This document shows, one piece after another, positions 22,003-30,570 of a stretch of 40,633 nucleotides of DNA; positions within the stretch are counted from its first letter, which is position 1, and every line of letters starts with the position of its first letter. The stretch covers positions 1 to 40,633 of the forward strand of contig DURQ01000043.1 in assembly GCA_012840725.1 (NCBI GenBank), read 5' to 3'. The stretch comes from Bacillota bacterium (GTDB lineage: Bacteria; Bacillota; Limnochordia; Darwinibacteriales; Darwinibacteriaceae). The notes under the pieces were generated by a model that ran no database searches, was not told where the DNA came from, and saw only the letters and a list, made by a program, of their open reading frames with translations. A program made the translations under genes and the position numbers.

Positions 22003-22575
22003 ATGGATCTCATCTTAGCCTCGCAATCACCTCGTCGCAAAGCCCTGCTCGAACAGTTCGGTTTGACTTTCCGGATTCAGGCGCTGCCCGTCAAGGAAAA
22101 GGCATCTGGCGATCCTCTGGAAACGGCGAGAGCAAACGCAGTGGCCAAGGCCAAACCGGTCAGTGTCCAAAACCCCGCTGCTCTGGTGCTCGGAGCCGAT
22201 ACCATCGTTGTTCTGGACGGCCGCATCTTGGGCAAACCCAAAGATGCCGCCGAAGCAGAAGAAATGCTCTGTGCCCTCAGCGGCCGCCAGCACAAGGTGA
22301 CTACTGTTGTCGCCCTGCTGGTAGGTGGTCAGGAAGCAGAGGTCTTCAGCGAAACAACTGAAGTGCAGTTCCGCAGGCTCAGTGCGGCAGAAATTTCCGG
22401 TTATATAGCCACAGGAGAACCCTTTGATAAAGCCGGTGCCTACGGCATCCAGGGTTTTGGCGGTCTACTTGTACAGAGCATAAAAGGTTGCTATTATAAT
22501 GTTGTAGGCCTGCCCATGCCCAAACTTGTAGAGAAGCTGCGGCCCTTCGGGATCGAGGTTTTTCCCGCCACGTAG
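22003..22575 (+). CDS. maf: Maf-family nucleoside triphosphate pyrophosphatase
   Basis: Protein of 190 aa; start ATG 22003 (MDLILASQSPRRKALL) is the usual Maf beginning, with GGAGTG upstream. Maf proteins hydrolyse non-canonical or excess dTTP/UTP-type nucleotides to monophosphates and influence septum formation when overproduced. The substrate-binding SQSPRRKALL, GADTIVVLDG, the KPKDAAEAEEML segment and YGIQGFGGLLV near the C-terminus are all present. It opens the maf-radC-mreBCD-min block, conserved with B. subtilis. A terminator lies upstream, so a promoter should sit at about 21940-21990. Confidence 0.96.
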   Translation: MDLILASQSPRRKALLEQFGLTFRIQALPVKEKASGDPLETARANAVAKAKPVSVQNPAALVLGADTIVVLDGRILGKPKDAAEAEEMLCALSGRQHKVTTVVALLVGGQEAEVFSETTEVQFRRLSAAEISGYIATGEPFDKAGAYGIQGFGGLLVQSIKGCYYNVVGLPMPKLVEKLRPFGIEVFPAT

Positions 22576-22614
22576 TTCCTGAACCTGCCCAGGGATTGGG
22601 GAAAGGAGCAGCAT

Positions 22615-23301
22615 GTGGATACCCCAATCAGGATGAAAGACGTCCCCAGGGAGGAACGTCCGAGGGAACGGTTGAGGCGCCATGGAGCGGAGCGTCTGGC
22701 CAACAAAGAGCTGTTGGCTATCCTCCTGCGTACGGGAAACCAGCGAGAGTCCGCACTCACTCTAGCGGAAAAGCTCCTTGCCCGCTTCGGTTCTCTGGCC
22801 AACATAGCCTCAGCAAGTTTTGAGGAACTCGTCGCGGTGAACGGTATAGGCCCTGCTAAGGCTGCAGATATCCTGGCCGCGTTTGAGCTGGCCAAGCGGC
22901 TGGCAGAGTCCCGCATGGAGTTTCAGGGCGTGGTCAACAGCCCCGCCGATGCAGCCCAGCTGGTGCTGCGCGAATTAAGCTTAGCCGACAAAGAGCACTT
23001 CATGATCATCATGCTCAATACCAAGAACCGGGTTATTGCCAAGAAGACGGTCTCTATTGGGCATCTGCAAGCCTCCCTAGTTCATCCCCGGGAGATGTTT
23101 AAGGAAGCCATCAAACGAAGCAGCGCTGCCCTCATCCTCGTCCACAACCATCCCAGCGGTGATCTAACTCCCAGCAGAGAGGACATAACTACGACTGAGC
23201 GCCTGAGGGAGGCAGGGGCGGTACTCGGTATTGACGTTTTGGACCATATTATCGTCGGCGATAACCGGTATTTCAGCTTCAGGGAACACGGACTGCTATA
23301 A
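22615..23301 (+). CDS. radC: RadC-family JAB/MPN protein
   Basis: Protein of 228 aa from GTG 22615 after AAAGGAG. The N-terminal part contains the [25 protein letters not shown] region and a helix-hairpin-helix (about 70-90, [15 protein letters not shown]). The C-terminal JAB domain carries the metalloprotease-type motif [14 protein letters not shown] (about 177-190). Despite the name, RadC's function in repair is unsupported and its real substrate is unknown. It lies 40 nt after maf and 18 nt before mreB, as in B. subtilis. Confidence 0.96.
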   Translation: MDTPIRMKDVPREERPRERLRRHGAERLANKELLAILLRTGNQRESALTLAEKLLARFGSLANIASASFEELVAVNGIGPAKAADILAAFELAKRLAESRMEFQGVVNSPADAAQLVLRELSLADKEHFMIIMLNTKNRVIAKKTVSIGHLQASLVHPREMFKEAIKRSSAALILVHNHPSGDLTPSREDITTTERLREAGAVLGIDVLDHIIVGDNRYFSFREHGLL

Positions 23302-23318
23302 AAGGAAGGGGAAACTTC

Positions 23319-24347
23319 ATGTTCTTCAGGCGCTTCAGCAAAAACATCGGTATCGATCTGGGAACAGCGAACACCCTTGTGTTGGTGGAAGGAAAGGGTA
23401 TAGTCATCAACGAGCCGTCAGTGGTGGCGATCGATCGGGATACCAATGAAATCTTCGCCGTGGGCAACAAAGCCAAAGAGATGGTTGGCAGGACCCCAGG
23501 CAATATCGTGGCAATCAGGCCTTTGAAGGACGGGGTCATTGCCGACTTTGAGGTCACCGAGCGCATGCTCAGGGACTTCATCAGCAAGGCGATGCGGCGC
23601 TCTCGCTTCAGAAGGCCCAGAGTGGTGATCGGGGTACCTTCTGGAGTCACGGAAGTCGAGAAGAGGGCCGTGATCGATGCCGCCCTTTCGGCGGGAGCAC
23701 GGGATGCCCGGGTGGTCGAGGAACCCATGGCAGCGGCGATCGGCGCAGGGCTGCCCGTGCAGGAACCCATGGGGACCATGATCGTGGATATCGGTGGCGG
23801 GACAACTGAAGTGGCAGTGATCTCTCTTGGGGGCATCGTTGCTCACCGCTCCATCAGGGTTGCCGGCGACGAAATGGACGAAGCCATCGTCCAGTATGTC
23901 CGCCGTTCGTACAGCCTTCTGATCGGAGAACGGACAGCTGAGAAGATCAAGATCGAAATCGGGTACGCCCTGATCGAAGGAAAAGAAGAAGAATCCATGG
24001 AAGTGCGGGGCCGGGATCTCGTTACCGGCCTGCCCAAGACAGTGGTGGTTTCTTCCACTGAGATCCACTCGGCTCTAGAAGAGCCCATCCAGGCCATCGT
24101 CGATGCCGTGAAGGTGACGCTAGAGCAGACTCCTCCCGAGCTGGCTGCGGACATCATGGATCGGGGTATTGTCCTCGCCGGCGGCGGAGCGATGCTGAAG
24201 GGCCTCGATGAACTCTTGATCAGGGAAACGGGCATGCCAGTACATATCTGCGAACATCCTCTGACAGCTGTGGTGGAAGGGGCTGGGCAGGTCCTCAAGC
24301 ACTTCGACGTGCTGCAGCGCGTTACGCTTGGACAGAAGCGCTACTAA
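23319..24347 (+). CDS. mreB: Rod shape-determining protein MreB
   Basis: Actin-like protein of 342 aa from ATG 23319 ([21 protein letters not shown]) after GGAAGGGGAAA. MreB filaments under the membrane guide the elongasome that lays down lateral cell wall. The phosphate-1 motif [12 protein letters not shown], the PSVVAI segment, phosphate-2 motif [19 protein letters not shown] and the adenosine motif [16 protein letters not shown] are intact, and length is typical. The basic, Phe-rich N-terminus (FFRRF) could help membrane contact. It begins the mreB-mreC-mreD-PBP2 elongation set. Confidence 0.99.
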   Translation: MFFRRFSKNIGIDLGTANTLVLVEGKGIVINEPSVVAIDRDTNEIFAVGNKAKEMVGRTPGNIVAIRPLKDGVIADFEVTERMLRDFISKAMRRSRFRRPRVVIGVPSGVTEVEKRAVIDAALSAGARDARVVEEPMAAAIGAGLPVQEPMGTMIVDIGGGTTEVAVISLGGIVAHRSIRVAGDEMDEAIVQYVRRSYSLLIGERTAEKIKIEIGYALIEGKEEESMEVRGRDLVTGLPKTVVVSSTEIHSALEEPIQAIVDAVKVTLEQTPPELAADIMDRGIVLAGGGAMLKGLDELLIRETGMPVHICEHPLTAVVEGAGQVLKHFDVLQRVTLGQKRY

Positions 24348-24371
24348 CGCTGGCGCCGGAGTTGATAGGCG

Positions 24372-25214
24372 GTGAAGCGAGTGTTGGAACACATCCTGCG
24401 CTGGAAGGTTCCCCTGATCATACTGCTTGTGGTCATCATGGTGGGCACGATCCACTACACCTCTTCATCTCGACTCACCATCGGGCTGCTTGAGGGCATC
24501 GGCCGTGACATCTTGGTTCCCTTTCAGTGGGCGTTCACAAGAGTACAGCGCTTTATCCTGCAGACTGTGGAGAACATCCACACCCTCAGTACCTTGAAAG
24601 AGCGGAACGCTGAACTGGAGAAGCAGGTTAAGGAACTGCGGGCGGAAGTGCTGGAGCTGAGAAATTACAGACGGGAAAACGAATGGTTGCGGGAAGCCCT
24701 CGATTTCAAGAATGAACGGGAGCATGACCTGCTGGTTGCAGAAGTGATCGGTCGCTCTCCCAGCAACTGGGAGAGCACTATCATTTTGAATAAGGGTTTT
24801 GCCCATGGCGTTCAGCAGGGCATGGCCGTGGTGACAAGTGAAGGAGTGGTGGGCAGCGTCATATCCTGTTCGCGCTACTCCAGCACCGTTCTGCTGATCG
24901 TGGATGCGCAGAGCGCGACCGGTGGTTTGGTGCAGGCCACCGGAGATTTAGTATTGGTGGAAGGGGGACAGGCTGACCGGGAGACTTTGGCGGCCAGGCC
25001 CCTCAGCCGCGATACGGTAGTGGAAGTGGGCGATGTGATCGTGACTTCCGGCGTGAGCACGGTATACCCGAAGAACATCCCCATCGGCGAGGTGATCGCG
25101 GTTGAACCCCGCCAGTACAACTTGTCCTTTACAGCCGTTGTGCGTCCCTTTGTCGATTTCAACCGGCTGGAGTACGTCTTGATCGTACTGCCTCAGGGCA
25201 ACGGAGAGAACTGA
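24372..25214 (+). CDS. mreC: Rod shape-determining protein MreC
   Basis: Protein of 280 aa, start GTG 24372; no strong binding site is visible, which suggests coupling to mreB 24 nt upstream. It has a short cytoplasmic start, one transmembrane helix (about 12-30), a coiled coil (about 68-110, rich in heptad Leu/Glu such as LEKQVKELRAEVLEL) and a beta-rich extracytoplasmic region (about 118-275) with the typical VIGRSPSNWESTIILNKG and GLVQATGD segments. MreC links MreB, MreD and PBP2 and activates the elongasome. The stop is one base from the mreD start. Confidence 0.96.
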   Translation: MKRVLEHILRWKVPLIILLVVIMVGTIHYTSSSRLTIGLLEGIGRDILVPFQWAFTRVQRFILQTVENIHTLSTLKERNAELEKQVKELRAEVLELRNYRRENEWLREALDFKNEREHDLLVAEVIGRSPSNWESTIILNKGFAHGVQQGMAVVTSEGVVGSVISCSRYSSTVLLIVDAQSATGGLVQATGDLVLVEGGQADRETLAARPLSRDTVVEVGDVIVTSGVSTVYPKNIPIGEVIAVEPRQYNLSFTAVVRPFVDFNRLEYVLIVLPQGNGEN

Positions 25215-25215
25215 G

Positions 25216-25728
25216 ATGAGATTTGTCGTCTGTGGATTGCTGCTGCTGCTCGCCCTGGTCCTGGAGACCGCCGGGGTGCCTGGTATCGCTTTCGGCGGTG
25301 TTAAGCCAGAACTCATGCTTATGCTGACCCTGCTTGCAGCCATGATCATGCCTTTGGGCGAGGCGGTGGGTGTTGGGTTTGCGGCCGGTCTAGCCCAGGA
25401 TCTGGTGGTGGGCCGGTTTATCACGCTGCACGCGGGCGTGTTCGTGCTCGTGGCTCTGGCGGTGGGCCTCGTCGTCCAGCGCTTTTATCGCGAGAACTTC
25501 CTGGTGCGCCTGTGCTGCCTCCTGTTCGGGACGGCCCTTGGCGAGGTGATGTACCTTCTGGGAGCCGCTTCCTTCGGCCTGTCGCGGCCGTGGACAGTGA
25601 ACCTCTGGTCCAGGATCGCAGTTGTGAGCATAGTCAACGCGGTCTTGGGGACTCTGCTCTACAGGCCCCTCGCCCGGCTCTACAGGCGCCTTCTTGATCA
25701 TGATGAACTGGTGAAAAGAACGGGGTGA
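25216..25728 (+). CDS. mreD: Rod shape-determining protein MreD
   Basis: Hydrophobic protein of 170 aa from ATG 25216, overlapping functionally with mreC's end (one-base gap). It shows about five transmembrane helices, GGVKPELMLMLTLLAAM near residue 27 and the LAQDLVVGRFITLHAG loop (about 58-73), typical of MreD. It works with MreC in the membrane part of the elongasome. Identification is by position and family-like layout, since MreD sequences vary. Confidence 0.93.
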   Translation: MRFVVCGLLLLLALVLETAGVPGIAFGGVKPELMLMLTLLAAMIMPLGEAVGVGFAAGLAQDLVVGRFITLHAGVFVLVALAVGLVVQRFYRENFLVRLCCLLFGTALGEVMYLLGAASFGLSRPWTVNLWSRIAVVSIVNAVLGTLLYRPLARLYRRLLDHDELVKRTG

Positions 25729-25733
25729 CGTCA

Positions 25734-27566
25734 GTGACAGAAGTGGAAAAGGAGAAGCGTCTCGTCGTTCTTTTTCTGATCGTCCTGTTCTGCGTCGCCA
25801 TCATCGTGGGACGCCTGTGGTATCTGCAGCTGGCCAAGGGCGATTACTACGCCCGTTTGGCTGACGGAAACCGCATGCGCCAGCTGCGCCTGCTTCCCGC
25901 CCGCGGAGAGATCAGAGACCGGGATGGACAGGTGCTGGTGCGCAGTAAATGGGCCTTCACCGTTTCTGTGGTTCCGGGAGGCCTTCCGGAGAATGACGAG
26001 AGTGTTATGGCACTGCTGAGCGATCTGCTGGGGATGACCAGCGAAGAGCTGGTTGAGGCCATCGAAAAGGGGAGGGGATTCCCCTACGAACCGGTGCGCA
26101 TCCAGCGGGAGGTGGCGCCGGAGACGCTCGTCGCCATCGAAGAAAACCGGGTCAACCTGCCTGGCATCTTCATCGAAGAAGAACCGGTCCGGGAGTACCT
26201 GCAGGGGAGCCTCGCAGCCCATGTCCTTGGGTATCTGGGGATCATCAGCGCCAGCGAGCTGCAGGACTTCGGAACGACGTACAGGGGCAGTGACCTAATA
26301 GGCAAGAGTGGAATCGAACGCACCTACGAAACGCTGCTCAGGGGCGAGAACGGGACGATGACTGTGGAAGTGAACGCCCTCAGCCGTCCCATCCGGACCG
26401 TGAACATCCTCGAGCCCGTACCGGGATGCAACATCACTTTGACCATCGACTCCCGCCTGCAGAAGGTGGCAGAAGAAGCCTTTGCTGAGCACATCCTCAC
26501 CCTAGAAGACAACCCGGGCACCCAGACCGGTGCGGTGCTGGTTATGAACCCAAAGACCGGGGAGATCCTGGTCATGGCCAGCATCCCCGGTTATGATCCG
26601 GCGGTGCTCAATGACCAGTCCAAGCGCAACCAGTATTACAATGCCCTGATCTCCGATCCCAGGCTGCCCCTTTTCAACAGAGCGACCCAAGCGCTCTACG
26701 GCCCAGGCTCTACCTTCAAGCCCGTAACTGCCCTGGCCATTTTGGAAGAAGGGGTTATGGGCCCCAAAGACCGCTTCAATGCTACGGGAGTGAGTCAGTA
26801 CGGGGTCAGGGACTGGGTGATCAACATGGGGCTGGCCCCTTTCGGGCAGATCAACCTCAATGACGCCCTCGGTATGTCCAGCAACCACTATTTCGCTGAC
26901 AATGGGGCCAAGGTTGGCATCGACCGCCTTTCTGCCTGGATGCGGGAACTTGGGTTCGGGCAGCCAACCGGTCTAGAGCTCTACCCCCCAGAGGCCACAG
27001 GGATCGTGCCCAGCCGGGAATGGAAGCGCGAGGCTTTCAAAGACCGGCCCGTGTCGGAACAGAACTGGTATCCTACGGATACGGAGCAGATCTCCATCGG
27101 CCAGGGATTCCACCAGATGACCCTGCTGCAGCTAGCCCAGGCCTATGCTGCTATCGCCAACAGGGGAAAGATCTACACCCCGCAGATCGTGAAAGAGATC
27201 GAGGCACCCGATGGGACAGTGGTCTTTAGGGCAGAGCCGGAACTGTCCCGGGAAGTTGTGGCTAAGCCTTCTACCTGGGATGCGCTGCTCGAAGCGCTGC
27301 GTCAGCCGATCATCCATCCCAGAGGCACAGCCCGGACTGCCATGGGCGATTTCCCCGTCCCCATTGCTGGCAAAACGGGCACTTGGGAAGTGGCGGGCAG
27401 TATCTCCAACGGACTTTTTGTGGGATTCGCCCCGGCCGATGATCCGGAAGTGCTGGTGGCTGTGGTAGTGGAAAAGGGCGGCGGAGGGTCCAGCACCGCA
27501 ACGCCCATCGCCCGCAGGATCTTTGACGCCTATTTCGGATTAGACGCAAGTGGCGAGGAAGAGTGA
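25734..27566 (+). CDS. mrdA: Penicillin-binding protein 2 (class B transpeptidase)
   Basis: Class B PBP of about 610 aa. The start is GTG 25734 (after GGGG at 25722-25725) or GTG 25725, which would overlap the mreD stop by 4 nt and add three residues. One membrane anchor (about 10-28) is followed by the PBP dimerisation domain (LPARGEIRDRDGQVL at about 54) and the transpeptidase domain: SxxK as STFK (Ser326, Lys329), SxN as SSN (382-384) and KTG (547-549). It cross-links peptidoglycan during elongation with RodA, which is not in the window. It sits directly after mreD, which fits an elongasome operon. The acidic tail ASGEEE is unremarkable. Confidence 0.95.
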   Translation: MTEVEKEKRLVVLFLIVLFCVAIIVGRLWYLQLAKGDYYARLADGNRMRQLRLLPARGEIRDRDGQVLVRSKWAFTVSVVPGGLPENDESVMALLSDLLGMTSEELVEAIEKGRGFPYEPVRIQREVAPETLVAIEENRVNLPGIFIEEEPVREYLQGSLAAHVLGYLGIISASELQDFGTTYRGSDLIGKSGIERTYETLLRGENGTMTVEVNALSRPIRTVNILEPVPGCNITLTIDSRLQKVAEEAFAEHILTLEDNPGTQTGAVLVMNPKTGEILVMASIPGYDPAVLNDQSKRNQYYNALISDPRLPLFNRATQALYGPGSTFKPVTALAILEEGVMGPKDRFNATGVSQYGVRDWVINMGLAPFGQINLNDALGMSSNHYFADNGAKVGIDRLSAWMRELGFGQPTGLELYPPEATGIVPSREWKREAFKDRPVSEQNWYPTDTEQISIGQGFHQMTLLQLAQAYAAIANRGKIYTPQIVKEIEAPDGTVVFRAEPELSREVVAKPSTWDALLEALRQPIIHPRGTARTAMGDFPVPIAGKTGTWEVAGSISNGLFVGFAPADDPEVLVAVVVEKGGGGSSTATPIARRIFDAYFGLDASGEEE

Positions 27567-27624
27567 GCAGGAGTAAGGAGGACTTCTGAAGAAATAAGCT
27601 TGGGAAGTTAGGAGTTGACGGGTC

Positions 27625-28257
27625 ATGAACACTCAGCTGTGTGCAATCAAGGGCAGCCGTGACGGGCTGGTAGTAACGATTAACGATTCAACGAACTTCA
27701 CCGCAGTTTTGGATGCGCTAGAGCAGCAGCTCATTGCCTCCCAGAGTTTTTTCCAAGGCAGCACCGCCAAACTCCTGGTCAAGCAGGGAACGCTCAGCTT
27801 AAGCCAGCTGGACGAGATCGAGCGGCTGATCGCCCGGTACGGGATGGTCCTCGATCGCAGGCCGCCCCAATGGTCAGTTACTCCCAGCGTAAGCCAGCAG
27901 AACAGCGAAGAGCGGGGGTCTGTGGAAGACAGTACCCTGCTGGTGAAACGCACCATCCGTTCGGGACAGCGGCTGCACTATGATGGGAACGTGGTCGTGA
28001 TGGGCGATGTCAACCCCGGTGCCGAGATCGTCTGCACCGGTGACATCCTTGTGCTTGGTTCGCTGAGAGGCGTGGCCCATGCCGGCGCAGAGGGCAAGAC
28101 CGATGCGATTGTCTTTGCCTTCCGCTTGGAGCCCACTCAGCTGCGCATTGCTCATCTTATCTCACGGGCGCCAGATGAGAAGCTTCCTCAGCCCGAGGGC
28201 CCGGAGGTCGCCAGGGTTGTGGGAGATCGTATCCAGCTGTCAGTTTACAACCATTAA
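27625..28257 (+). CDS. minC: Septum site-determining protein MinC
   Basis: Protein of 210 aa from ATG 27625, about 10 nt after TTAGGAG. The N-terminal FtsZ-antagonising domain (about 1-95) is divergent, as usual, and the C-terminal beta-helix domain (about 105-205) is recognisable from RTIRSGQRLHYDGNVVVMGD, VNPGAEIVCTGDILVLGSLRG and HAGAEG. MinC, recruited by MinD, blocks FtsZ rings near the poles. The 58-nt gap after PBP2 also contains a second, orphan AAGGAGG at about 27577 with no gene behind it. Confidence 0.95.
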   Translation: MNTQLCAIKGSRDGLVVTINDSTNFTAVLDALEQQLIASQSFFQGSTAKLLVKQGTLSLSQLDEIERLIARYGMVLDRRPPQWSVTPSVSQQNSEERGSVEDSTLLVKRTIRSGQRLHYDGNVVVMGDVNPGAEIVCTGDILVLGSLRGVAHAGAEGKTDAIVFAFRLEPTQLRIAHLISRAPDEKLPQPEGPEVARVVGDRIQLSVYNH

Positions 28258-28278
28258 GGGTTGAGGGAGGAACTGGTT

Positions 28279-29079
28279 TTGGGCAAAGTCATCGTAGTCA
28301 CAAGCGGAAAAGGCGGAGTAGGCAAGACCACGACTACTGCCAATTTGGGGACCGGCCTGGCGGCCATGGGGCAGAAAGTCTGCTTGGTCGATACCGACAT
28401 CGGTCTTCGAAACCTGGACGTGGTCATGGGTCTGGAAAACAGGATTGTCTATGATCTTCTCCACGTGGTGGAAGGGCAGTGCCGGCTGCGGCAGGCTCTC
28501 ATAAAGGACAAGCAGTATGGCGACAGGTTGGTACTCCTGCCCGCCCCTCAGACCCGAGAAAAGGATGCCGTTACGCCCGAGCAGATGAAGCAGCTCGTCA
28601 AGGAACTCAAAGAGGACTTTGACTTTGTGCTTCTCGACTGCCCGGCAGGTATCGAACACGGCTTTAAAAACGCCATCGCCGGTGCTGACTCGGCCATCGT
28701 GGTCACCACACCAGAGATCGCTGCCGTACGGGACGCCGACCGGATCATAGGCCTTTTGGAGGCTGAAGGGCTCTACGAGCCGCAGCTGATCATCAACCGG
28801 GTGCGTCCGGGCATGGTTCGCCGTGGCGATATGATGAGTATCAGCGACATTGACGACATTCTGGCCATTGAGATTCTGGGCGTTGTGCCCGACGATCCTG
28901 ACATTATTGTTTCCACCAACAAGGGCGAACCGGTGGTGACCAACTCCCGGTCTCGGTCGGGTCAGGCGTACCGCAACATCGTCCGCCGTCTGTTGGGTGA
29001 GGACGTGCCGCTGATGGACCTCAATGAACGGAAGGTTATGCACTGGTTCAAGCGGCTCCTCAGCGGAGAAGCCCACTAA
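28279..29079 (+). CDS. minD: Septum site-determining ATPase MinD
   Basis: ParA-type ATPase of 266 aa. I chose TTG 28279 (MGKVIVVTSGKGGVGKTT) because GGGAGGAA at 28265-28272 is 6 nt away; TTG 28261 is also in frame but would place that site inside the gene. The deviant Walker A GKGGVGKTT (about 10-18), the VDTDIGLRNLD switch I and LLDCPAGIE switch II are intact. The C-terminal amphipathic membrane-targeting helix (about 252-262, VMHWFKRLLSG) is present. MinD-ATP dimers bind the membrane and recruit MinC and MinE. Confidence 0.97.
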   Translation: MGKVIVVTSGKGGVGKTTTTANLGTGLAAMGQKVCLVDTDIGLRNLDVVMGLENRIVYDLLHVVEGQCRLRQALIKDKQYGDRLVLLPAPQTREKDAVTPEQMKQLVKELKEDFDFVLLDCPAGIEHGFKNAIAGADSAIVVTTPEIAAVRDADRIIGLLEAEGLYEPQLIINRVRPGMVRRGDMMSISDIDDILAIEILGVVPDDPDIIVSTNKGEPVVTNSRSRSGQAYRNIVRRLLGEDVPLMDLNERKVMHWFKRLLSGEAH

Positions 29080-29093
29080 GAGGAGGGAGCGGC

Positions 29094-29360
29094 ATGTTCG
29101 AGTTTCTCAGCAGGCTTTTCGGTGGTTCCGACGGCAGCAAGAACCGGGCCAAGGAACGTCTCCGTTTGGTACTCGTGCACGACCGGGCCAGTCTCTCTCC
29201 CGGCCTTTTGGAAGCCCTGAAAGAGGATCTGATCCAGGTGATCACCAAGTACCTGGAAATTGACGAAGAGGGTCTGGAAGTCAACCTCGACAAGAGCGAT
29301 GATTCGGTTGCTCTGATCGCTAACATTCCGGTGAAGAACGTCAAAAGAGGGACGAAGTAG
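29094..29360 (+). CDS. minE: Cell division topological specificity factor MinE
   Basis: MinE of 88 aa from ATG 29094 after AAGAGGAGGG. The short amphipathic start MFEFLSRLFG serves as membrane-targeting sequence; the contact helix (about 18-35, NRAKERLRLVLVHDRA) stimulates MinD ATPase and the following topological-specificity domain (LKEDLIQVITKYLEIDEEGLEV) dimerises the protein. MinE makes the Min system oscillate. B. subtilis lacks minE and uses DivIVA/MinJ, so its presence sets this genome with clostridia-type Bacillota. It follows minD by 14 nt. Confidence 0.97.
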   Translation: MFEFLSRLFGGSDGSKNRAKERLRLVLVHDRASLSPGLLEALKEDLIQVITKYLEIDEEGLEVNLDKSDDSVALIANIPVKNVKRGTK

Positions 29361-29373
29361 AGGCACGGAGCAT

Positions 29374-29420
29374 GATCAGGCATCACAGGGCATATACTTG
29401 CCGTGAGGGGGTGCCTGATC
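29374..29420 (+). promoter_or_regulatory. Nested hairpin holding the ribosome-binding site of the next gene
   Basis: Three nested arms pair exactly: GATCAGGCA (29374-29382) with TGCCTGATC (29412-29420), TCAC (29383-29386) with GTGA (29403-29406), and GGCA (29389-29392) with TGCC (29399-29402), around loop TATACT. The unpaired GGGGG bulge (29407-29411) is the likely Shine-Dalgarno sequence and the GTG start 29421 follows the outer stem at once. It has no T-tract, so it is not a simple terminator. Confidence 0.75.
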
Positions 29421-29654
29421 GTGGCTGAGCGTTTTGTCCGCCATTTGGTCTTTGCGGCTGTCATATTCGCGGTGATCGCCGCATTGGTCTACAGTGAACT
29501 TGAGCTGGTCAGACCAGTTACCGAGTATGTGAACTACGTTGTCACCACCGATATCTCCCTCCAGCCTCTGCTGGAGCGCATAGATCTGGCTGAAAGACTG
29601 CCGCAGTGGCAGACCTGGCTCAAAGGGTGGACTGAAACCACCGCTGGCTGGTGA
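29421..29654 (+). CDS. Small single-pass membrane protein in the spoIVFA position
   Basis: Protein of 77 aa starting at GTG 29421, 9 nt after AGGGGG (GTG 29403 is an in-frame alternative adding six residues). It has one transmembrane helix (about 9-24) and a short extracytoplasmic tail (about 25-77) with two Trp-rich segments near the end. It sits directly between minE and the SpoIVFB-like protease, exactly where B. subtilis has spoIVFA, which holds SpoIVFB inactive until a signal arrives. SpoIVFA has in addition a LytM/M23-like domain, which is absent here. I infer a reduced SpoIVFA-like partner, but there is no clear sequence proof; it may be an unrelated small protein. Confidence 0.6.
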   Translation: MAERFVRHLVFAAVIFAVIAALVYSELELVRPVTEYVNYVVTTDISLQPLLERIDLAERLPQWQTWLKGWTETTAGW

Positions 29655-29658
29655 GGAG

Positions 29659-30546
29659 ATGCGCATAGGCAGCTGTTTTGGGATTCCGCTCAAAGTGAAT
29701 CCCTTTTTCATTCTCTTCCTGCTGATCGCGCTGTACTGGGGGAGGATTGGGGAAGCGCTGCTCCTGTTCGCCATCGTTTTGTGGCATGAGGGCTTCCATG
29801 TGGTGGTGGCGGCCAGGTACAAGCTCCCGGTGGCAGACATCGAGCTTTTGCCCTTTGGCGGAGTGGCCCGTATTGAAGCCTTTTTACAGCTCAACCCAGA
29901 AAGGGAATGGCTGGTAGCTGCAGCCGGCCCCCTGAGCAACCTGCTCCTTGTGGGAGCAGCTTACGCAGTGTTCCCCCATCTTACGATCAACCCCTATTGG
30001 TTCCGGTTTTTTGCCCAGGCCAACTTAGGAATGGCCCTCTTTAACCTCATCCCTGTGCTTCCCCTTGACGGGGGGCGTGTGCTGCGCAGCATCATGGCGC
30101 GCTGCCAGGGGTTTGCCCGGGCTACCCGCACCGCGGCCAGGCTTGGCCAGGTCTTCAGCGTGCTGCTCACAGCCTGGGCCGTTTACAATGTGATCTGCCA
30201 GAGGTATAATTTCATCTTAGTGCTCCTCACAGGTATCATGTTATTTTTCGCGGCCCGGAACGAGCAGGACAGCGCTGCCTATGCTTTCATGCGCTATCTG
30301 ACAAGCAGAAAACGCCATTTGGAGCTTGGAAAAGTCGTGACTGTTAGGCACCTGGCTGCCACAGCTGAGAGTTCCCTGGGCGAGGTGCTGCGCAGGCTGA
30401 AGCCCCCCTGTTACCACCTGGTTTGGGTTGTGGACGCAGAGGGCAGGGTCGCTGGGTTTGTTGGGGAACTTGAATTGATCGGAGCACTGTTCGAACACGG
30501 GCTGTCCTGCCGCTTGGGCTCAGTGCCGGCGCGCAGGCTTCCCTGA
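29659..30546 (+). CDS. spoIVFB: Site-2 protease of the SpoIVFB type (peptidase M50)
   Basis: Membrane metalloprotease of 295 aa from ATG 29659; the AGGAG directly before it is closer than ideal, suggesting coupling to the previous gene. The zinc motif HEGFH (residues 43-47) and the second motif NLIPVLPLDGGR (Asp137) define an M50 site-2 protease. About six transmembrane segments occupy the first 205 residues, and a cytoplasmic CBS-like region (about 220-290) follows, as in SpoIVFB. In B. subtilis SpoIVFB cuts pro-sigma-K in the mother cell; the synteny with minCD and rplU supports the same role here. No sigma-K gene is visible. Confidence 0.9.
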   Translation: MRIGSCFGIPLKVNPFFILFLLIALYWGRIGEALLLFAIVLWHEGFHVVVAARYKLPVADIELLPFGGVARIEAFLQLNPEREWLVAAAGPLSNLLLVGAAYAVFPHLTINPYWFRFFAQANLGMALFNLIPVLPLDGGRVLRSIMARCQGFARATRTAARLGQVFSVLLTAWAVYNVICQRYNFILVLLTGIMLFFAARNEQDSAAYAFMRYLTSRKRHLELGKVVTVRHLAATAESSLGEVLRRLKPPCYHLVWVVDAEGRVAGFVGELELIGALFEHGLSCRLGSVPARRLP

Positions 30547-30570
30547 CTGCACACGGAGAGGAGTGGTTCT

